A stretch of 64,000 nt of DNA, taken from NCBI GenBank assembly GCA_950295325.1, contig OX485807.1:38098440-38162439 (forward strand). The letters run 5' to 3'. Both the position numbers and the translations under genes were made by a program. Positions 1 to 13,309 of the stretch are shown in pieces. The notes under the pieces are model-generated. The model was not told where the DNA came from. It was given only the letters and a program-made list of their open reading frames with translations, and made no database searches. This DNA is from Polytrichum commune. Taxonomy: Eukaryota > Streptophyta > Polytrichopsida > Polytrichales > Polytrichaceae. Every line of letters starts with the position of its first letter. Within the stretch, counting starts at the first letter, position 1.

Positions 1-3000
1 TGTATGGACACTTGCCATTTCTTGAGACGGGCACACGTGATAAGGAACTTAAAATGTTGGTTCCTTGAACTTTCTCCCCCTTACGAATGTGTGCGAAGAC
101 AATCATTTGATTCTGTGTGCCTTTATCCACAAGGACGAGGCTATCCGTTGATGTGTGTGGAGTTGGGGTCCATTTGATACATATACTAATCTAGTCTAAA
201 TTACATGTTAGGGTTAGGTTAGACTATGGTGAAGAAATACACTGGTCAATCAAGAATTTCAACTCAACACAAGGTTATTTAGGCAACAACGGGTATGGTG
301 GACAAGATGGAAATCCAAACAAACAAACAAACAATAAAGTGTCTCGAGTTGGAGTCTCCTGAGGCCAAATTTTTGTCCAAGGGTTTGAGGTTGCCCAAGA
401 AGCTTGACCTCCGGAGACCTCCCCTAGCTTAAAGTGTTGCCATGTTGGCAACTGTGTCATTTTTTACCATCCATGCCTTAAAGTTCTCCACCGGAGAAGC
501 CTTGGCCGTAGTGTAAACCCCAACCAGTGAAGAATCCATTTCATAGCCAATCATATTGCTCCATTCCCTTGAATTCTTGACCAATGCACCTCTCCACCAT
601 AGTCGAAACTGACCCTTGGTATGTATTTCAAATTGATGAGCATTTATGTGAAATTTGTGTAAAATGGCTGCCATTCTTGTAAAATGCATGTAAAACATGC
701 TTTGTCAAATGGACACCTATATCCTTGTCATGAGATTCCACCTGTCAAAGGTCAAGGACATAGGTGTTTTTGTGCTTTCTTACAAGAAAATGCCCACATT
801 TCATTGTGCCACTTGATTTTCACATAGCAAATCCATAGCCATAGCCGTGCTCCAAATGTGCATGTTTTTTTGTTGGTTAATGTTATTGTTTATTCAATTT
901 GGCACACATCTAGTTCCGTCTTGTTTTGTTCATAAACTTTTCAATACACATTTTGGACAACTTCTAGGGCCTTTTTTCTTTTTTTCTTTTTCCCTTCAGC
1001 CTCCTTTCCTTTGACGATAATTTTCTCATAAGTTGTAAGACATGCATTGGTTGGGTCAAGTCATGTGCCACATGGCCACCAATGAATGACTTATTAGCAT
1101 CTGCCACTATACCATTCATCCAACTACATTGATTCTGTTAATTATCATGGTGGGCCATCCCCTTCCACCCATTGATCAAAGATTTGAGCCTTACTAGACC
1201 AGCACTTGAAGCTTGTGTTAAGAAGACACAACAAATCACCTCTTCTACGGTGCCGGTGAGGGGGTACAATATAACTATGTTGACCCTTAAAAAAGCATTG
1301 GGCCTATACATCTATGGTCTTCACAATAGTATATACAATCCCTCAACAAATATATAGTCATGCTTTTACTTAGTGTAACAAGATTGAGTGAATAATTAAG
1401 AAACGATCGATTGATTGATCAAAAGATAGGTGTCAAAGTCTCCAACATTTCTTTCTACATGTATATGTGCTCCAAATGGATGAATGCAAGTGATAGATGA
1501 CTCAACTTTAGGTGGGATAACCTTTGACAACTCAAGCCCTAACTACTAATAAGTAATCTCAACGACCTTTGCATAGTTTTCATGACACGACTCAGCTCCT
1601 TGGTTGTGTTTTGTGGGATGGGGCATCAGGCGAGCATAACTCTCCTTTGATTCCGGGATTCCCTCTCTATAGGGAGTACTTATGCTATGTATTGTAGAGT
1701 TTTCAACAAGTAGCTATAATTTTTCGGAGGTTGTTTTAATCAGAACCTCTTTTTTTGGAAACAAACCGTCATCTAGATGCTTAGTAATGTTATGTCTTCA
1801 GGCCCATGATGGGCCTCCTAGACCTTGCATAGTCAAAGGCATAATGAGGAGTGCACCATTTCTTTAAAATGTGTTATAGAAATACCACTTTCATGAAGGA
1901 GAAGTTGCAAAGCACCATCAAACGGATCATATCATCACACTTAAAACTACCCAAAAATATAAAAATGATCCTCATATGATGAGTTTCAAAGTGATGAATT
2001 CTAGAACTCATCATTTTTAGTTGACTTGATTGGTTGAGATAAAAAGTACAATTGTGTATCACAAAGATTGCCATTTTGAAGTTTAGAATCGGAGTTGAAA
2101 TGCAAAACGCACAAGATGCAAATATTCTATTTTTCTTTAAACAATCACAACGGTCCTCCCAATGATTAGGTCCACTATATGGTGTCTTTTCGGTGCATGT
2201 TATAAACTATGAGCCTTACCATATGTCACTCATGACCATTTTACACATATGACCAAAGGCCATGAGAAAAACCGATTCATGATTTCTCACGGCATCGGTC
2301 CGCAGTCCAAAGACCATGACCAAGTGAAAAATCCACATCACTTTTTAGCAGCCTTAGCCACAAAATACAATGTAAACCTAACTTAGACCGTGACATAGTA
2401 TCACTTTATCTCTTGTTGAGACAACTTGTTTAGGTTCTCACATAACAGAACCCAGGTGACCACTAAACACTATCCATGTTTCTAAACACGTAGGATACCA
2501 TGTCACTGTTTTCATCGATTTTCTAACGTGCTCACCAATGATCATTTTTATTTAACCAATGTGAGATTTTTAAAAGCGGTGATCGTTGTCATGGGTCAGT
2601 AGCCAAAATAGGCCTTCAATACACGTGTCCGATTGTTTAAAATAACGAAAGCGAGCACTGAATACACAAGGCCCACATATCTTAGGTTAAATAAAAGGAG
2701 TGGACCTTCAACAATACACCCGATTACAGGGGCCGCTTTGCCCTGGCCACTACATTCGACGGCTTTAGGCCCCTCGAGACCCCTTGGAACGTAACCTTAT
2801 TCTCCAAGTGGCACGATGAGTCATCATGGCCACACCCCTCCAGCTCGCATCCCGACACCCGAATGTGTGCCAGCTCATGAAGGGCGAGGCTCCACGTCAC
2901 CCATGACATGACATCATGGCGATGCCAGCATGGCAGTCCAACTTTGACCATTGCAATACAGGAATACAGGAAACTTGTAAAACTCTCGGACAACTTTGAA

Positions 3001-3145
3001 CCTTTGACGGAAGAGCATCGAACTCATATGCAAATTATAGGGTAATGCTTGTTTACAAATCCACATTTGAACTTGTGATGAGGAAATTCTTGAAATCGTT
3101 TACATCGGTCCTATGATCGAAGTAAACATTTTGTCACTTCAATGA
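1..3145. other. Intergenic AT-rich DNA, no supported gene
   Basis: I see no exon chain, RNA gene or complete transposon here. Open frames are short, lack recognisable domains, and look like chance frames in AT-rich plant intergenic DNA. Confidence 0.5.
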
Positions 3146-3882
3146 TGAATTACACCGTTTATGGTGTTTGGTGTTAGATGTATAATTGTGTCACTTACCC
3201 TGTTTTTGAGGCATATGCTAGGTTACACTACATTGTTTACGGTGTTTAGAGTCAATTACGCGATGCAGTCACTTCTTACTTTTGACTTTAGTTTTCACTC
3301 ATGAAAGTTGAATAAGGTGTTTGGACATTATAAAACATAAATGACTTTGCTTGGTAATTTTTTGCATTTTCGATAAATAGTTATGGCATTGTGTAACTCC
3401 GAATAGTAAGTGACATTAAACATTATGAACAATGTGTAATGACCAACAACTTCATCATTAGTGTCACCTCGTGACACTTGGTGTTCTTATTGATATCTTG
3501 GCATTAGCATGTTGAGTGGTGTTGTGTGAAGTATATGCCTATGTTATACAATGGTCTACGAGTTGACTAAAGTGTACACATAATATGATGCTTGACATTA
3601 GAATGTGTAAGAATATCTTCCTCTTGTAAACACATGACACTTGTTGTTAGTATGTTCAATGTTATCTTCCCCTTGCGTATTATAACGCAAAGCTATCATC
3701 TCGAGTATCCCAATGTGCTACACTAAATGTCTTAATGCAAGTAAATTTTCACTTAAAATAGTTATCGATGTTGACGAATAATATAAAATTGGCAATAATG
3801 GATGTGACACTTTGAGACATCTAGGCATATAGTTTATACCCTTCGCAAAGAGTGTAAGTGACACTAAATACCATACATGGTG
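3146..3882. repeat. Foldback-type element, copy A (interrupted)
   Basis: This segment is paralogous to the left half of the element near 13.3 kb; both share the blocks TTACCCTGTTTT/TTACCCTATTTT, GCATATGCTAGGTTACACTA and GACGAATAATAT. It begins with a terminal motif related to CACCGTTTATGG and ends with GACACTAAATACCAT, an inverted match. Most of the long right arm seen in copy B is missing. A smaller MITE is inserted at 3231-3436. It has no coding capacity. The family is unnamed; its structure suggests a non-autonomous DNA transposon. Confidence 0.5.
3231..3436. mobile_element. Small TA-target MITE nested in foldback copy A
   Basis: About 206 bp flanked by TA dinucleotides (3229-3230 and 3437-3438). 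The termini are inverted and related: CATTGTTTACGG at the left and CACATTGTTCATAA as the complement of the right end. The paralogous sequence at about 13385 reads straight through (GTTACACTAATAATC), giving an empty-site comparison. The TA target and short non-coding body suggest a Tc1/mariner (Stowaway-like) MITE. Confidence 0.6.
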
Positions 3883-4917
3883 AAGCTTTCCTCTTACGTT
3901 ATAGGCTTCATCGTCTACTACAATTTTAACTAAACTTAGAGGTCTAATACATGAATTTCAAACATAGTCAAATGACAATGAGTTCTCAATAGTCGACACC
4001 TCATTGTGACCTATCTCTTGACAAAGCCTTCTCCCATCTACCAAGTCCTTACCAAACACAATGCCTCGTGACTCTTGATGCCATGCATTCACATATATTC
4101 TAATCCAACATTAAGGTAAAACACGTCTTAAATGGTCAAATCTTCATATTTGGCATGAATACGAACTTGGATTTCAAAGTTAGGTTTTTTCGGTGAACAA
4201 CATATGCGATTAGAGATTTTAACAAAAATTGAAGTCATTTTCCAAGAACCCGTGTGATTGCTATGATTAAAGTCAAAAGTGTCGGAGTCTAATGTGATCA
4301 TGAAACACCCCCCCCCCACCCAATTTTTTTAATAAAAAACTATAAACTGTAATTTTTATTTTTATGTGGATTACATAACTACTTACATTTCCCCAAAAAA
4401 GCAAGTAAGTCAAACCCCCCATTTGTACACTAGAGTCTCCCTGCTACGTGCATCGAAATATCCTACTCTGCATACGAATGCACACAAAACGATTAACTCA
4501 ATGACACCCAAAAAGTGATCTATTCAGCTAATCACTTCATCCCACCTATCACTGCATCCTTTTCAGACCACCACTTCTACAAACAACCATTTTGGGCTCA
4601 CACAAGAATCATTCTACCGCTAGCCCAATGCAACCCAATAGTGATCGTCCAATGTTCTCGGTCTCTCTACCTTAGGTCGTTGATTCTTCAAGCTTATCCT
4701 TGTGAGTAGGGCCCACGTGATGGGGCCCACCTGGTGGCAGTGGTGGCAGTGGAGCTTAGTCACCTCATTATCCAGCCGAGCTGGGTAGGCCTGGCATTTC
4801 ATGTGCAGGCCTGGCCCACCAACCAATGCTGAGGTTGCGTGGGTCCCACCAACACGAAGACCGCTTTTATATTCGCATGCGTGTCCGTGGACTTCCTTGA
4901 AACCATGCATTTGGTTC
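3883..4917. other. Intergenic, no supported gene
   Basis: No gene is visible. Positions 3990-4060 resemble segments of PPOX intron 1 (the phrase ACACCTCATTGT.ACC followed by CAAAGCCTTCTCCCAT), so this is part of a dispersed repeat family. Confidence 0.4.
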
Positions 4918-5197
4918 ACGTCTTGGAACATAAGTAAGTTCCTTATTACTCTTGGCCATAATGTAATGGATGAGAGGGGGTTATATCGTATACGAGTGTA
5001 TCTCTCATCCATCCAACATCAAAACTTTACCTCATATAGGGTTGTTGATGATTCATCTCAAATGATTTCGAGTAGATGAATAAGGGGTGTTTACAATTAT
5101 TTTTCGTGTTGAATCAACTAAGAAAGTTAACATACGAGCTGCATACTATTTCGGATGGGTTTGTGTTGGATGAATGAGAGGTACTCTTGTATACGAT

Positions 5198-5251
<54 letters not shown>

Positions 5252-5535
5252 CATACGACAATCCGTCCATTTGGTTCACATCACTGTAGATAATTGAGTG
5301 CTTGTGAACATGTAATGGAAGGGAAGGAATTGCAGTGTACAAGGATATCTCTTGTCCATCCCAACATGAAAACTTGACCTCCTTGTAGGTTTGTTGCCGA
5401 TACATCTCAAATGATTTCGAGTAGACTGATTCGGGAAACTTAAAGCTAATTTTGGTGTTGAATCAACTTCAATAGTTAACATATGGTTTGCACACTATTT
5501 TGGATCTTATCATGTTGGGTGAATGGGATAGTGGA
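4918..5535. repeat. Two diverged direct repeats flanking a (TC)n microsatellite
   Basis: Two related units start near 4918 and 5280. They share CATCTCAAATGATTTCGAGTAG, GTGTTGAATCAACT and AGTTAACATA in the same order, about 370 bp apart. A perfect (TC)n run of about 24 units lies between them at 5200-5248. Weaker relatives occur near 7820-8010 and 38930-39080. No coding potential beyond the low-complexity (RE)n shadow of the microsatellite. Confidence 0.6.
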
Positions 5536-6250
5536 CTTGATAATTCCTTCCCTCTCATACAACGATCCTTCCATTCGGTTTCTTGACACCCACCATGGGG
5601 ATGATATTAAAAACTTGTCCCCTATCAGTTGGTTGTTGATTCATCCCAATTTAAATTTACTAGACTAATGTGGGGTTTCTGACCTCGATCAAGGGGGTCA
5701 TTTAGCTCATAGAAATGCTCAAGCTCTACAATAGTAGTCCTAACAAGGTGGTCTCAAATATGAGAGTCGAATGTTTAATTTATTTCCAAAAACATATCTC
5801 CATAAACCTAAAAAGCTATGGTTTTTCCAAGAAAGACTTCTTCATTAAATTTACTTTTTCACACTATTAGTATTTTTTTTGTAAATTTTGATTTTTTTTT
5901 ATGAATTGATAGAATTTCCATCAAAGTTGCCCATGTAGGACATGTAATCAACGTTCTCCCCCTTCCCCTTGCTAAGTGTTGTGAAGAGTGTTAACTCATG
6001 TTCTTTTATTACTAATACACACACGATGAAGCACTAAAGAAAAATATTTTTTCTGAGAAGAAGTTGTTGAAGTTGTTGACGTCATGCTTCCATTTAGGGA
6101 GCTCACTAAAGGTTCATATTTTTAGAATGCACCTTAGAAAATATTCGGGAGGTGTCAAGATGAACTCTACTATAGCAGTCTATCCAACCGAGTGTATAGA
6201 ACTGGAAGTACAAATTGGTTATATTTGAAGATTAGGCACTATGATATGTA
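5536..6250. other. Intergenic, no supported gene
   Basis: AT-rich DNA without a recognised gene or complete repeat. Confidence 0.4.
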
Positions 6251-6445
6251 CACTAAATACGATATTTAGTGTGACTTACTATTTGGAATTATACAATGCT
6301 ATATCTATTTACTGTACATCTCATATTTTATCAACAAATGTTAAATTGGTAGTTTGGACATTATAGAACATTGACAACTTTACTTGATAAAATTTTATCT
6401 CAATAATAAAAAGATATAGCAAGTCACACTAAATATAATATTTGG
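6251..6445. mobile_element. Small TA-target MITE
   Basis: About 195 bp between TA dinucleotides. The left end (CACTAAATACGATATTTAGTG) and the complement of the right end (CCAAATATTATATTTAGTG) are inverted repeats, both followed by TGACTT. It belongs to the same terminal-motif family as the elements at 3231 and 24400. Confidence 0.55.
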
Positions 6446-6548
6446 TATAGTTGGTCTCGACAAGTTTTTGCAGTGTCGCCCCTTGTTTACTTCCACAACA
6501 TTCAATAGTAAATATATATGTTAGCTTGGGTGATCTCAAAGACCAGAG

Positions 6549-6550
6549 TT

Positions 6551-6580
<30 letters not shown>
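6549..6580 (+). repeat. (TTC)n microsatellite
   Basis: About ten perfect TTC triplets in intergenic DNA. Confidence 0.95.
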
Positions 6581-6581
<1 letters not shown>

Positions 6582-8039
6582 GCTTGGCTCATGCAAATAG
6601 TACTTGTGCTCCCATGTTAGGTGAATTGGCTGTGTATGTAGTAGGTCGGTAGTAATGCCACAAAACATTTGAAGAAGGTTCAATGCATAAATTGTGTCCT
6701 CAAACTACACACGTAAAGAAAGAAAGAAATAATCAATGTTGGGCAATCTGACATGAATTGAATTTGTTGGTCCTACCCTGTTCAATAATTCTTTTGGTGC
6801 AGGGTGGGGTACATTGCCTACCTTGCAGTGGGTGGGCTCTTGACTTCATACCTACCCATGTAGTTTTTCTTTCCCAACAAGTAGAGAGAAGATTTTACAG
6901 CGGGAATCGAATCGCCAATCACTCCATTCAGGAAATGGGCACCTCTATACTATCACCAAGTAGATTAGAGTCATCTCGAACTATGCACACATGTTTAGTG
7001 TTGTTTACCATGAAAACATCTTATTCTATTATATTTTTCAAAATGAAAAACAATCTGCCCAATCCTTATGATCGCCAACGCCGTTGAATTCATCACGAGT
7101 CTTTATTTACTCGAGACTTCATTATATTGTGACGATTAATGGCAAATTTACCAAATCACAAATTCGTTACTATTCTTATGTAGTTACTAAGTTCTACAGT
7201 CATATGTGCAATTAGGTCGACCAACACTAGTTTATTGACATTCCACACTATTTAGAATATATAATATCATAGTAATAATATTCATTTACTTTTATTGTGA
7301 GTGCTATACTGGTGAAGAAACAAAGTTATAAGTCAGTATGTGAGATGGTTTGACCAAAGATGACTTTCATGGTAAAGAGTCAACATGATCGCAAGGTCAA
7401 CCTAATTGCACATATCAATGTATAGGTCCATTGTTGACGTGGCAACCACGTTAGTCAAAGGTGAACCTTGAGAACTCCTTATAGCTCCATACTTTGTTCG
7501 TCAAGCATACTTCATGTTGGAAGTAGTGGTATATATAGATCCCAAATGAGCCTAGTGAGGTTAAATTGAGAGAAGCCAAACCAAGATGCTAGTGAGTAGG
7601 CTAACATTGGGCCACTTAACATGGCTATCACGAATCCTAGTAAGCCATTCACTACTTTGACAATATTGTTATAAATAATGAGGTATGTACATATTGACAC
7701 GAGTCCTAGATGATTGTGTGGAAGGCATGGCAAGAGTTGGATATTGTTTAAATTGAAAAATGAACATCTATTATATGTTTTTGCAATGCTTAGTATTTGG
7801 ATGAGAGGAAATTGTTGTGCCTTTCATCCATCCAAATGGAAAAAAAAAAACATGTCCCCTATAGAATTTTGGTTGATTGATTTCCCACTGAACTGGTTTG
7901 GGGTTATTGAATACAATTCCGGTGTCAGTTGTCTAAAGCAGACAACCTTTTAACACACCTTACACACTATTTCAAGGCTAGTTTGTTGGGATGAATGAAA
8001 AGGTGTGCTCGAAGTATGTAATAACTCGCTCTCACCGAA
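6581..8039. other. Intergenic, no supported gene
   Basis: No recognised gene. Part of 7820-8010 resembles the dispersed repeat seen at 4918-5535. Confidence 0.4.
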
Positions 8040-8543
8040 GGGCCACTTCACACACGGGACTGAGAGCCCATGACCATTACACTTCAAGCACTCTCATTGG
8101 TGGAAAAGGTGGAGCCGGTCCAAGTTCGCTTCACACTACGCTTGAGGGACCAACGGAGTATATAAGTGAATGCAAGATGGATGTAGAGTCTACACGGATT
8201 CCCACATGGCATCAAATGGATCATGTTTCATGGTCATTTGGACTCTTTTCAGAAACCACCTCTTGGAGGTAGGCCTAACACAAAACCATGAGACCATGGC
8301 ACTCCGAATGCTCACAAATGTTGGTTTAGTCTATTTCATCATGTTCGAGGACCCGCGTGAATAGAAATTCATTGGAATAGCATTTGGTTGAGGACCCCGG
8401 TCACATATGGCTTCACACTACACTCGAGGGGTCCGTGACCACACTACATGATTTTGGAGGTGTGTTGGGACGGCCTTTGGACACTTTCTTTTGGGCTCTC
8501 ACAATTTCATGGTCACGGCTCTTGGCTCGTGTGTGAAGTGGCC
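8040..8543 (+). mobile_element. Harbinger/Tourist-like non-autonomous element, copy 1
   Basis: A 504-bp element with inverted termini: GGGCCACTTCACACACGGG at the left, and GGGCCACTTCGCACACGAG as the family's complemented right end (copy 2; copy 1 ends GTGTGTGAAGTGGCC). A near-identical element follows in the same orientation at 8651-9149. There is no transposase. GGGCC-type ends and a TAA target duplication (clear on copy 2) fit PIF/Harbinger MITEs; the superfamily call is inference. Confidence 0.7.
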
Positions 8544-8650
8544 TTAAGATCAATGAACGGGTCCAACCAATCGCTAGGTACAGATGAACCGGTTAACTTA
8601 AAATAACCGGTTGAGTTTGAGGAATAACTGGTTGAAGTTCAACACTTTAA

Positions 8651-9149
8651 GGGCCACTTCGCACACGAGATTGAGAGCCCGTGACCATTACACTTCAAGT
8701 ACTCTCATTGGTGGAAAAGGCGGAGCCGGTCCAAGTTCACTTCACACTACTCTTGAGGGACCAATGGAGTATGTGAATGCAAGATGGATGTAAAGTCTAC
8801 ATGGATTCCTACATGGCATCGAATGGATCGGGTTTCATGGTCACTTGGACTATTTTCAAAAACCACCTCTTGGAGGTAGGCCTAACACAAAACCGGGAGA
8901 CCATGGCACTCCGAATGCTCACAACCATTGGTTTATTTTATTTTATCATGTGGGAGGACCCACATGAATAAAAATTCAGTGAAATAGCATTTGGTTGCGG
9001 GCTTGGTCACATATGACTTCACACTACACTTGAGAATCCGTGACCACACTACATGATTTCGGAGGTGTGTTGGGACGGCCTTTGGACACTTTCTTTTGGG
9101 CTCTCACAATTTCATGGTCTCGGCTCTTGGCTCGTGTGCGAAGTGGCCC
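8651..9149 (+). mobile_element. Harbinger/Tourist-like non-autonomous element, copy 2
   Basis: A 499-bp element starting GGGCCACTTCGCACACGAG and ending CTCGTGTGCGAAGTGGCCC, with a TAA duplication on both sides (8648-8650, 9150-9152). It is highly similar to copy 1 through its whole length, including the internal phrase ATTGGTGGAAAAGGYGGAGCC. Non-coding. Confidence 0.8.
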
Positions 9150-10536
9150 TAAGAGATTACCGGTCATTACCGATCATTTTAGAGGAATATAGATAATATA
9201 CCTCACACTAATAAAGAGAAAGATGTCAACACGGAACCGGTTGGAGTTGGAAACAACACTAGGATCTCGATCATTGATTTTGCTCAAAAATCTCCCCATG
9301 ATTCGAGCGAGCTTGTGCTTCCTTTGCATGAGGCCCATGATCCCAAGGATAAGGTTGGTGCAAAATAAGATGGGATATTATGTGACGATTGTCCACGAGT
9401 CCCAAAGCGGAGCGTCATTGGAATTATGCTTGGATTAGCATAGGAAGCAAGGAATATGTAGGTGTATCTTAAGACCCCTAAGAGCTTAGTGCACATGAGT
9501 CGGGGGAATATATAATATCAACAAGGAATATACCGAGATATTTCGGAAGAGTCATTTTGTGCCGCACCCCAATGTCAAAAACCCACACTATTTGTGTAAT
9601 ATATATCCTACTGTGTTTGCACCCGAGTGTTGTGAAGCGTTCGGGTAGTTCTTTGATTCTTTTATGATTTTATCTTGTGGGCCCGTTTCGTAACAATGTG
9701 ACTAGATGCAAGAACCCTACACTAACGTAGTGTATTGAGTGTCGCTACTTCTATTTGTCTTGCTCAATACTAATTGTAAGCTGCCCATGTAGTGTCACCA
9801 AACACCAAATGTAAACCTAACATTATTTCTCATTCATTGGAAACCAATATGGACGTTGTAGATTGACAACATTGCAAAAATTGTCACTTGATAAGTGATT
9901 TTCCATCCAAATTTCAATCATCCATGACCATAGTTCACCGTGTAAATGTTAGGATGCAAAATTTACCAAACTTTGTGCCAATTGGTAGCATTCAGATGAG
10001 CTAAGAGCGAGTTAGGATGATAATACTTGTAATTCCATTCATAAGAAGTGTCACCAAAAAGGTCACTAGAGTGCCATGAAGTATCATATGACATGAAATA
10101 CAATATTTAGTGTATGCCATTTCCACCTACTGTTGTGGGTTGAAAGTTAGCGTGGGTAGAACATACTATGTCCCAATTATACTTCCAAATACAATACTTA
10201 GTGTAGTCATTTGCCAATGGGATGTAGCAAATTCTACATGGTTGGTAGAGTTTTGCGCCTCTTACTATTGTAGTATAGGTAGAGGCGAAGAGCCAATGGC
10301 AAGGCTATGACACACATAATTATCATAATTATTATAATTTGGTTTGGTTTAGTATGGTATGGTATTGTTTTGTTTTGTTTTGTTTTGTGATGAGTTATCT
10401 CAATGCATTGGCTATATGATTGATTGCCCACAAATTTAATCCTCCGTCCATGATCCGCTTTAATTACACCCTAATGCAGTTTCCGAGGCTTATTTGGGGG
10501 GCCAATGAGATTCTTACACGTGGAATGCACTAAGGG
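9150..10536. other. Intergenic, no supported gene
   Basis: Contains scattered fragments of the GTGTCACT/TATTTAGTGT repeat family (around 9715-9830 and 10095-10210) and short T/G-rich simple repeats near 10335-10387. No gene recognised. Confidence 0.4.
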
Positions 10537-10649
10537 TTGGTCCCTCAAGTGCAGTGTGAAGCGAACTTGGACCGGCTCCGCCTTTTCCACCAATGAGAGT
10601 GCTTGAAGTGTAATGGTCATGGGCTCTCAGTCTCGTGTGTGAAGTGCCC
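10537..10649 (-). mobile_element. Truncated Harbinger-like element, copy 3
   Basis: On the minus strand this matches the first ~110 bp of the 8040/8651 elements (terminal GGGCACTTCACACACGAG, then the GGAGCCGGTCCAAGTTCGC block) and then stops. It is an end fragment with one intact terminus. Confidence 0.75.
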
Positions 10650-13309
10650 TTAGGACCAGTGCATTACCATTGTATGCACTCATACTGCTATCTTTTGCAT
10701 GAGAGAATGCCCTAACACATTGTTGCAAAACCCCATAGTGAGTACATTAACTCATAAAAAACAAGAGGGGAAAATTTTGATATTAAAAGAGGTTATCATT
10801 TTATGATAGGTGCACACTATTGTGATCCTTACCCACAAGCAACCTATATAATCATTGTTACATTAATACAATTTGAACATAATTCTTACTTTATTCATAT
10901 GATGTCCAGATAAGAAAGAGGGCTCCAATGTTGCCATTGATGTGATTTATGATATTGCTTTATTGTCAAGTTGGTCTAAATCTATACGTAATTATGAAAC
11001 AAACAATTATGAGAATTAAAGGACCCCCTATGACTACAACTTCCTTTCGAAGGTGAATTGTGATGTCCATACATTACATGACAATGCATTGAAATTATGA
11101 TTCAATCACCAATAGTACCCCACCAAAAAGAAATATAAGCTTAGATCAAGCCAAACAACTATCATAGTTATAGTTATTATCAATGATTTTTTTGAACTAT
11201 TCATTGCTCAAAATCACTATAATTTTTTGTGGAATGGAAATATTCAACCACATTTATTCCCTCTATTTGGACAGATGATATCGCTCTCTTTTGGATAAGA
11301 GCACCATTTGGATGAACAATTGCAATTCATCACCGCTTTTCATCCCACATCCAATATTTTTGGATGTAGATAACTACTTCTCTCTTGAGTGGATTGCATA
11401 TCACACTCCCTATGAACGATGAAAAATTAAGTCCTTTTTGGTTACCATGCCACAAGTCTTTGATGCATAGTGGTGTTGAATTTGTTAGATTGAAAGGAAG
11501 GAAGGAAGGAAGGAAGTCGGGGCTAAGTTAGCCACCTCATTATTTTGAAGGGCATGTGAGCGAGAGTATGAAAATGCTCGTCAAAGGATGCGTGCAAGGT
11601 TGAGAGTCTCGCTCCATCCAATGGCATAATGCCACGTGGCAAAGGACGAATAAACATGTAACCAACCACTAAGTCATGCATTGGGAACCCGCAAGCATAA
11701 TCTCAATCAGGATGGGGAGGGGGCCTACCAACAATAATACCCACGTAGGTCTATTCTCAAGTATTCCCAAGGGTTTTAGTAGTCATCAAATAGGCTCAAA
11801 CAATGCAACATCCAAACAACACAATACAAATGTCCGAGAGCCATTTGGTGTCCATACACTTACCGAGGGGGTAAAAGTAATAAACACGTTTCATGTAGGT
11901 TGGTTGACGATTCATCCCAATTTAAGCTCACTAAATTAAACTTGACTTCAATTAAGGGAATATTATAATTAGAAAGAACAATATATAGTCTCTTTAACAA
12001 TAATCAATGTTTCACCCTCCCCTCACCCTATCCGCCATCCCCCCCTGCATAGGTGTTGTGAACAATCACCCATTTGTGAGTGTCCTTACCATGGGAGTCA
12101 AAAGGGGAGTAATTTTGAGGAAAGTTTAGTTCATAGTTCGTCTAAGTGGAACTCCATTCACATATCATTGTGCAATTTATTTGGTTGTGGTTTGTGGGAC
12201 CTGGTATCAAACAAACAAGACTCTCCTTTTAATTATGGGATTTCCCGTTTCCGGAGAGCACTCATGATGTATATTATGAACTTTTCAATAAGCAGTTGTA
12301 AATTGTCAAAGTTTTTCAATCGTAGCATGTTCCTTTAAAAAGAAACCATTATGTGACTAGTTAGTAATGTAATTAGTAATGTTATGCAAGTTGAGTAAAC
12401 TTGCAACTTAAGTTTAATGTTTTTAATATTTTAAAACTTGGTTTGGTTTGGTTTGGTTTGGTTTTTTTTAATTCTTTTAAATTATAAGGAGAGGGGGGGG
12501 GGGTGGCATGGGCATATTGGGCAACCCAATCTCCACAAGAGCTTGCAAGCTTGGGAGTTTGGATATTTTTGAGGGGAGACTGTAGAGGCGAAAGAATCCT
12601 TACCACCACACCTCCCGAAATTTTCTCTACTTCCCAAAAATGGACCACGCGGCTTGCACTCCGTGTGTGTACTCGGGCATCAGATATTTCTCAAGTTTAT
12701 GTCGGATGCCCTTGTAACTTTGCTTGAAATCGTGCTATCCTTACACATCTTTTTTATGCCATGTCTTTCCACCACAAGTACATGGGTCGTTCTCTTGTTC
12801 TCCATCTTCTATTGATCAACTTTACCTCTTGAAGTTAGTAAATCTATGATGAAACATCAACACAAATCGGATTGAAACTCGGGCGTTCCCTTATTTAGTT
12901 ATGATCATCACAATTGCATGAATGTGGATTTTTTAAAGTGACTATGTAGTCCTCCTAATTGTATTGACTGTTGAGTGTAGAGTAGTTAATTACATATGAA
13001 GATGTACAGTAGTCCAATCCCTTTTGATAAGTGTCTTTACAATGCGTGTTCTTGGATCCACATGAACCTAACCACACACCATTCAATTACTTATTAGAAA
13101 AATGGCTAAGGCCTTGATTTTGATTTGCGAACCATCTCCTATTGATCTCATGCTTCATATCCTCGAAGAAACATGCTGGTGGGAAAAAAATTAGCCATTT
13201 AAGACCCGTCTACCTTAAGGTCACACAAGCCTACCCTACTTTGCGCCTTGCAAAAGTGACATGCCGCATCGCAATTCGAAACAATCATTGGTTTTTAAGT
13301 AGCAACAAT
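10650..13309. other. Intergenic, no supported gene
   Basis: No exon chain or RNA gene seen. Simple repeats occur near 11499-11516 (GGAA)n and 12437-12463 (GGTTT)n. Confidence 0.4.

Noticed and set aside
5127-5405. Frame with a long (RE)n stretch
   Set aside because: It is the translation of the (TC)n microsatellite.
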